Source of the DNA: Chloroflexi bacterium 13_1_40CM_68_21
GTDB lineage: Bacteria; Chloroflexota; Limnocylindria; P2-11E
Assembly: GCA_001917735.1 (NCBI GenBank)
Contig: MNEO01000025.1
Span: forward strand, 1 to 14,156
Direction: 5' to 3'
Length of the DNA stretch: 14,156 nucleotides
Below are positions 13,023-14,156 of this stretch, one piece after another. The notes beneath the pieces were generated by a model. It had not been told where the DNA came from, did no database searches, and was given only the letters and a program-made list of their open reading frames with translations. The first letter of the stretch is position 1. Every line of letters starts with the position of its first letter. The translations under genes were made by a program, and so were the position numbers.

Positions 13023-14156
13023 CTAAGTCTCTATCGCCTGCTTGATCCGTTCGGCGAGCGACCGGCCGACGCCGGTGACCGCGGCAAGGTCCTCGATCGG
13101 CGCTTCCCGCATCGCGCGCACGCTCCCGAAGCGGCGCAGCAGGGCGCGCTTCCGCGCCGGCCCCACGCCTTCGACGTCGTCGAGGACGCTCCTCACGGCC
13201 CGTTTTGCGCGGACCTGCTGGTGGTACGTCACGGCGAAGCGGTGGGCTTCGTCGCGGATTCGCTGCACCAGATAGAGGCCCTGGGACGTCCGCGGGAGGA
13301 CGATCGGGTCTGGCCGGTTCGGCACGAAGAGCTCCTCGAGCTCCTTGGCGAGTGCCGCGATGGGGATCTGCAGGAGGCCGGCATCCGAGAGCGCCGCCTG
13401 CCCGGCGGCGAGCTGGCCCTTGCCGCCGTCGAGGATGACAAGGTCGGGGACCGGCCACCCTTCTCGGTCCGAGGCCGAGCGCTGGAAGCGGCGGCGCAGC
13501 GTGTCGCGCATGTTCGCGAAGTCGTCGTTGCGATCGGGGATCTTCGCGCGGAACCGCCGGTACGCCTGCTTCGCCGGCCGGCCATCCTCAAAGACCACCA
13601 TCGAGCTCACGACGCTCGTGCCCTGGACGTGGCTCACGTCGTAGCACTCGATCCGTTTCGGCGGACCCTCAAGGCCGAGCGCGTCCGCGAGCTCGCGCAG
13701 CGCGACGTCGGTCTTGCCGCGGTCGGCGAGCCACCGCACTCGCTCCTGTTCGAGGGCGTCGCGGGCATTGCGCTCGGCGAGCTCCGCGAGGTGACGCTTC
13801 TTTCCGCGCTGGGGAACGAGGATGCGGACGGGGCCGCCGCGCCGCTCTGTCGCGAATGCTTCGAACTCGCTCTGGTCCGGGATCGGAACGGGAACGACTA
13901 ACTCCGGCGGGAGCGCGGCCGCGACGGTGTAGTGCTGCCGAAGGAACGAAGCGAGCACATCCGGCACGCCTGCGCCTTCGGAACCCTCGAGCGAGAAGTG
14001 ATCGCGGCTCACCACCGTGCCGTCGCGAACCCGGAAGACCTGTACGACCGCATCACCTTCGTCCACGGCGGCGGCGTGGACGTCGAAGTCGTCGCCCTTA
14101 TAGGCGTGCACCTCCTGCCGATCCAGGGTGCGCTCGATCGCGAGGAGCCGGTCACG
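13023..14156 (-). CDS. uvrC: Excinuclease ABC subunit C, 3' part
   Basis: The frame is open through the right edge, so the N-terminal GIY-YIG nuclease is outside the window; 377 residues of a protein of about 600 remain. The fragment begins RDRLLAIERTLDRQ, the tail of the UVR (UvrB-binding) motif. The RNase H-like nuclease domain that makes the 5' incision follows, with ECYDVSHVQG (Asp near residue 173), LVILDGGKGQL (Asp near 243) and RDEAHRFAVTYH (His near 305). Two helix-hairpin-helix motifs close the protein, VEGVGPARKRALLRRFGS and VTGVGRSLAERI. The TAG stop is followed with no spacer by the kinase remnant. It probably has its own transcript; whether it reads into the downstream operon is unknown. 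Confidence 0.96.
   Translation of the reverse strand, partial: RDRLLAIERTLDRQEVHAYKGDDFDVHAAAVDEGDAVVQVFRVRDGTVVSRDHFSLEGSEGAGVPDVLASFLRQHYTVAAALPPELVVPVPIPDQSEFEAFATERRGGPVRILVPQRGKKRHLAELAERNARDALEQERVRWLADRGKTDVALRELADALGLEGPPKRIECYDVSHVQGTSVVSSMVVFEDGRPAKQAYRRFRAKIPDRNDDFANMRDTLRRRFQRSASDREGWPVPDLVILDGGKGQLAAGQAALSDAGLLQIPIAALAKELEELFVPNRPDPIVLPRTSQGLYLVQRIRDEAHRFAVTYHQQVRAKRAVRSVLDDVEGVGPARKRALLRRFGSVRAMREAPIEDLAAVTGVGRSLAERIKQAIET

Noticed and set aside
1..14156. CRISPR arrays, insertion sequences, rRNA genes, replication origin
   Set aside because: No regularly spaced direct repeats, terminal inverted repeats with a transposase, rRNA signatures or DnaA-box clusters were seen.

Overview
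The window is one strand-biased stretch of GC-rich bacterial chromosome. Every protein gene reads leftwards (minus strand); only a tRNA gene cut by the left edge reads rightwards. Small two-TM SecG, GTG/TTG starts, few clear Shine-Dalgarno sites and the gene content suggest an uncultured soil or freshwater bacterium, perhaps Chloroflexota (Limnocylindria-like). That placement is inference from gene style, not a measured phylogeny.

Layout in transcription order (right to left): the 3' part of uvrC (13023-14156); a decayed AAA_33-type P-loop kinase directly behind it (12648-13022); a short leader with a promoter/operator candidate (about 12536-12571); then a near-gapless run of 12 genes. The first three of these form a DUF2089 / DUF4097 beta-solenoid / SHOCT-like trio (12529 down to 10440), and all three proteins carry the same short helical hairpin. 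An ABC-2 exporter follows, with one ATPase and two permeases (10443-7770), then a YvlD/holin-4_2-like four-TM protein (7739-7350). Next come rapZ, tpiA, gpmI, a GT-C-like membrane protein, secG and a membrane-anchored SBP_bac_5 protein (7368-949). Most junctions overlap (ATGA, GTGA, TTGA, TAGTG) or abut (TAAGTG, TAGGTG), so translational coupling is likely.

The left end holds a stem-loop after the SBP gene and a free-standing LAGLIDADG homing endonuclease gene. That gene's last 15-16 codons are the antisense of a tRNA-Leu(CAG) gene, and its stop codon is the complement of U33-C34-A35 of the tRNA anticodon loop. Base composition falls here: 30 of 60 G+C at 481-540 against 42 of 60 at 1861-1920.

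Functionally the window joins housekeeping (excision repair, glycolysis, protein export, RNase-adaptor/nucleotide-binding RapZ) to an envelope-response-like module. That module recalls the Bacillus yvlABCD operon (YvlB has DUF4097, YvlD is the holin-4_2-like protein) but adds a DUF2089 zinc-ribbon/HTH protein and a dedicated ABC-2 exporter. It sits between uvrC and rapZ, genes that are often close neighbours, while yvcK, whiA, gap and pgk, which often accompany rapZ/tpiA, are absent from the window. It is the best candidate here for an under-described system.
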